A stretch of 38,012 nt of DNA from Lachnospiraceae bacterium. GTDB lineage: Bacteria; Bacillota; Clostridia; Lachnospirales; Lachnospiraceae. The DNA is taken from NCBI GenBank assembly GCA_024694965.1, contig JAILJC010000058.1, positions 1-38,012 of the forward strand, read 5' to 3'. This document shows, piece by piece, positions 35,461 to 38,012 of this stretch. Position 1 is the stretch's first letter, and every line of letters begins with the position of its first letter. Below the pieces are notes generated by a model. The model saw only the letters and a program-made list of their open reading frames with translations. It did not search any database and was not told the DNA's origin. A program made the position numbers and the translations under genes.

Positions 35461-36909
35461 ATGTTGTTTAATTCACTTCCTTTTTTGATATTCTTTCCAA
35501 TAGTGATCCTGCTGTATTTTGCTATCCCGCACAGGTACAGGTATGTATGGCTGCTGCTTTGCAGCTATTTTTTCTATGCCTCACAGGACACCTCCGTCAC
35601 CGTGCTGCTCATGGTATCTACCGTGATAACCTGGTCGGCCGGACGCCTTGTTTATAACGCCGGTGATACGTGGCAGAAGAAGCTTTATGTCGCACTCGGT
35701 TTCATACTTAACTTATCGATCCTCATCTATTTTAAATACGCGGGCTTTTTTACCGTGCTGCTTGCGCCGGGCATGAATTTTTCGCTTGTGCTGCCGGCAG
35801 GCATTTCATTCTATACGTTCCAGTCGCTTACATACATCGTAGACTGCTACAGGGGTGAGGTTGAGCCTGAGCACAATATCTTAAAATACGCACTTTTCGT
35901 TTCATTCTTCCCATGCATATTGTCGGGACCTATCGAGAGGGCCAAGCATTTTCTGCCCCAGCTTGATGAGGAACACAGTCCCGATCTTATCCGCATCAAG
36001 GAAGGACTTTTTACCATGCTGTGGGGTTACTTCCTTAAGATGGTCATCGTATCGAGGCTGGATATCCTTGATTCTAACGTTCTAAGCGAACTAGCATACG
36101 TAAAGGGTGTAAATATTTACGGCATGCCCATGCTCATTGCCATGTTTGCGTACAGCTTCAGGATATACTGTGATTTTGCGGGCTATTCGTTCATAGCAAT
36201 AGGAGCGGCAAGAATCATGGGCTTTGAACTTATAAGGAATTTCAGGCAGCCTTATCTTGCGGTAAGCGTCTCCGATTTCTGGCGAAGGTGGCATATATCT
36301 CTTTCAACCTGGTTCAGGGATTATCTGTATATCCCGCTCGGCGGCAGCAGGAAGGGAGATATGCGAAGGTACATTAATATAATGATAGTGTTTGCATTGA
36401 GCGGTATATGGCACGGCGCCACACTTAACTTCCTTATCTGGGGACTGCTGTTCGGTATATATCAGGTTGCGGGATATGCGTGTAAGCCGATCAAGGCTAG
36501 GCTATCATCGCTGTTTAAGCTTGATGCGAATCCCGGATTAAAAAGGGTGTTATGCACCGCGTTTACCTTCATTCTGGTAAGCGTTACGTGGACGTTTTTC
36601 AGACAGGAAAGTTTTGCGGGGGCGATCGATGAACTGTCCCGTACATTCAGCGGTATTAAGCTTTCATGGCTTTATGACGGATCCGTTACGGGACTTGGGC
36701 TGGGGACCCTTAACCTTTGCGTTGTCGTGTTCGCGATCGTGATTCTGATAGTGGTTGACATAATGTGCGAAAAGAAAAACTGTGAAATTTACTCGCTGAT
36801 GGACCGAGCACCCGCGGCGTTAAGATGGGGTGTTTATTATATCCTGTTTATCATGATACTTTTATCATGCAACCTTTCAACGCAGGAATTTTTGTATCAG
36901 AGGTTTTAG
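35461..36909 (+). CDS. MBOAT-family membrane O-acyltransferase (AlgI/DltB-like)
   Basis: A polytopic membrane protein of 482 residues that moves acyl groups across the membrane for transfer to a surface polymer. Typical blocks are FYTFQSLTYIVDCYRG, FFPCILSGPIERA, FWRRWHISLSTWFRDYLYIP and GIWHGA with the catalytic His318. The ATG at 35461 is preferred because the promoter upstream places the RNA start near 35433. The next gene, a membrane-anchored SGNH protein, begins immediately after the stop. MBOAT-SGNH pairs acetylate polysaccharides, peptidoglycan or teichoic acid; the substrate here is unknown. DltA, DltC and alginate genes are absent nearby. Confidence 0.92.
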   Translation: MLFNSLPFLIFFPIVILLYFAIPHRYRYVWLLLCSYFFYASQDTSVTVLLMVSTVITWSAGRLVYNAGDTWQKKLYVALGFILNLSILIYFKYAGFFTVLLAPGMNFSLVLPAGISFYTFQSLTYIVDCYRGEVEPEHNILKYALFVSFFPCILSGPIERAKHFLPQLDEEHSPDLIRIKEGLFTMLWGYFLKMVIVSRLDILDSNVLSELAYVKGVNIYGMPMLIAMFAYSFRIYCDFAGYSFIAIGAARIMGFELIRNFRQPYLAVSVSDFWRRWHISLSTWFRDYLYIPLGGSRKGDMRRYINIMIVFALSGIWHGATLNFLIWGLLFGIYQVAGYACKPIKARLSSLFKLDANPGLKRVLCTAFTFILVSVTWTFFRQESFAGAIDELSRTFSGIKLSWLYDGSVTGLGLGTLNLCVVVFAIVILIVVDIMCEKKNCEIYSLMDRAPAALRWGVYYILFIMILLSCNLSTQEFLYQRF

Positions 36910-37902
36910 ATGAAACGTTATGCTCTGTTTTTTGCAAAGTGCATACTGATGCTCATCCCGCTCTTTGTGATCGAGGGATTTACTCTTCTTTTCCCGATGT
37001 GTTACATGGATGAGGAGTACCCTTCGTGGCATTATACAAAGATGGTGGAAGAGGGGCGCGTAAGGCCCGTATCTTCCGGCGAAGCTTCGGTGATCCTCGG
37101 TGATTCGAGAGCGATGGCCGATATGATCCCCGGAATGATGGGGGATAGTTATGTAAACTTGGGCGTGGGCGGTGCGACCCCGGTCGAGATGTATTTTACA
37201 CTCGATAAATACATAAAGAATAACGGGGCACCGAAGGAAGTAATGATAATGTTTGCTCCGTTCCACTACTCTTATATGGATAACTACAAGACAAGGACGA
37301 TGTATTTTAAACACCTGACTCTTAAGGAGGCGATGCAGGTGTATTCTCAGGGAAAGACCTATGAGGCCGCCGTATTTGATGACTTTGACAGGGCGGATAT
37401 CTTAAGCATGTATGCGGGGCTTCCCGACAGCTATCTGCCGGCGCTCATAAACGCCAAGGTTACGGGCAGGTTAAGCAAAAACACGATGCTTTACGATGAA
37501 CAGCTTGCAAACAGGGGGCATGCACTTTACGGCCGGGATAACGGTAACAGCGATGTCAACTACGAAGCAAACTATGAGCATATGAACAGGGACGGAGAGC
37601 ATCTTCTCATAACATATTATTTTGAAAAGCTGCTTAAGCTGTGTTCCGCAAACGGCATAAGGACCATCGTGCTGCAGCCGCCGATGAACGAGGCTTCCTT
37701 TGAGGCGCTTAATGAGGGCTATGTAAGGGAGTATCTAAGCTACTTAAACCAGATAAGAAACGACAACCCGGATATCGTCTTTGAGGATGAGATCCCCTGC
37801 TATGAGAACAGGTATTTCGGTGATTCTTCCCACCTTAATGAAGAGGGTGCAAGGGTGTATACGGGTGCGATTATAGACAAATATATTAAACAGACACAAT
37901 AA
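36910..37902 (+). CDS. Membrane-anchored SGNH-type acyltransferase/esterase partner of the MBOAT protein
   Basis: A 330-residue protein with one N-terminal signal anchor (about 7-30) and an extracytoplasmic SGNH-like domain. The nucleophile is Ser66 in ILGDSRAMAD. The Asp-His pair is at 305 and 308 in FGDSSHLNEEG. VNLGVGGATP matches the block II glycine region. It most resembles the AlgJ/AlgX/DltD group, which finish acyl transfer started by an MBOAT protein. The ATG directly follows the TAG of the MBOAT gene, so the two are translationally coupled. Confidence 0.85.
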   Translation: MKRYALFFAKCILMLIPLFVIEGFTLLFPMCYMDEEYPSWHYTKMVEEGRVRPVSSGEASVILGDSRAMADMIPGMMGDSYVNLGVGGATPVEMYFTLDKYIKNNGAPKEVMIMFAPFHYSYMDNYKTRTMYFKHLTLKEAMQVYSQGKTYEAAVFDDFDRADILSMYAGLPDSYLPALINAKVTGRLSKNTMLYDEQLANRGHALYGRDNGNSDVNYEANYEHMNRDGEHLLITYYFEKLLKLCSANGIRTIVLQPPMNEASFEALNEGYVREYLSYLNQIRNDNPDIVFEDEIPCYENRYFGDSSHLNEEGARVYTGAIIDKYIKQTQ

Positions 37903-37904
37903 AA

Positions 37905-37926
37905 TCACAAAAACTTGTGTATTTTT
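37905..37926 (+). terminator. Probable terminator of the MBOAT-SGNH operon
   Basis: CACAA and TTGTG form a five-base-pair stem with an AAAC loop (37907-37920), followed by a T-rich run. The stem is short. A longer alternative pairs TCACAAAAAC (37905-37914) with GTTTTTGTGA (37952-37961). Confidence 0.5.
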
Positions 37927-38012
37927 TCAGTGACTTATACATGCATCCTGTGTTTTTGTGAACGGGCGGGCGGTTACAAGGCCTGCCTTTGAACTTCGCG
38001 GAAAATCTTTGG

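Overview
The window reads as ordinary chromosome of a Firmicute, most likely a member of the Lachnospiraceae (Butyrivibrio-like). This is inferred from gene content, not from a marker search. The pointers are the order tig-clpP-clpX-lon-ysxC, the order rpmE-DUF1385-prmC-prfA, strong AGGAGG-type ribosome binding sites, many cyclic-di-GMP proteins, a histidine-less HPr homologue and a PTS EIIC-EAL fusion. No phage, insertion sequence, CRISPR array, rRNA or tRNA gene was seen.

Layout. (1) 3-8978: four tightly spaced genes for signal transduction: a membrane HD-GYP protein, a 1,418-residue propeller hybrid histidine kinase, a response regulator with no DNA-binding domain, and a second membrane HD-GYP protein with a degenerate active site and a duplicated C-terminal module. 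(2) 9112-16447: protein quality control (tig, clpP, clpX, lon), the ribosome-assembly GTPase engB and a cation exporter with a manganese-type metal site. (3) 16565-21795: hup, rho, rpmE, a DUF1385 protein, prmC and prfA, i.e. nucleoid, transcription termination and translation genes. (4) 21867-28579: a GGDEF-EAL protein with a degenerate GGDEF half, mtnA, a two-gene operon of an EIIC-EAL fusion and a PfoR-like EIIC, and a divergent HPr/Crh-like gene. (5) 28762-37902: a nuclease-helicase fusion, a chemoreceptor, argC, lgt, lepB, and an MBOAT-SGNH pair for surface acylation.

How the genes work together. The accessory theme is turnover of cyclic-di-GMP. There are two HD-GYP and two EAL proteins in the window but no intact GGDEF cyclase. 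Sugar-transport (PTS) parts are reused near them: two EIIC membrane proteins without their own IIA or IIB, and an HPr homologue that lost the phosphorylated histidine but kept the regulatory serine. Together these suggest a sugar-responsive cyclic-di-GMP branch.

Non-coding features include twelve promoter candidates with usable -10 elements, several intrinsic terminators, two pairs of interlocked divergent promoters, and a REP-like palindromic repeat. The repeat occurs as a single copy at 21831-21855 and as an inverted pair at 28661-28723. The two sites differ by a compensatory base-pair change.
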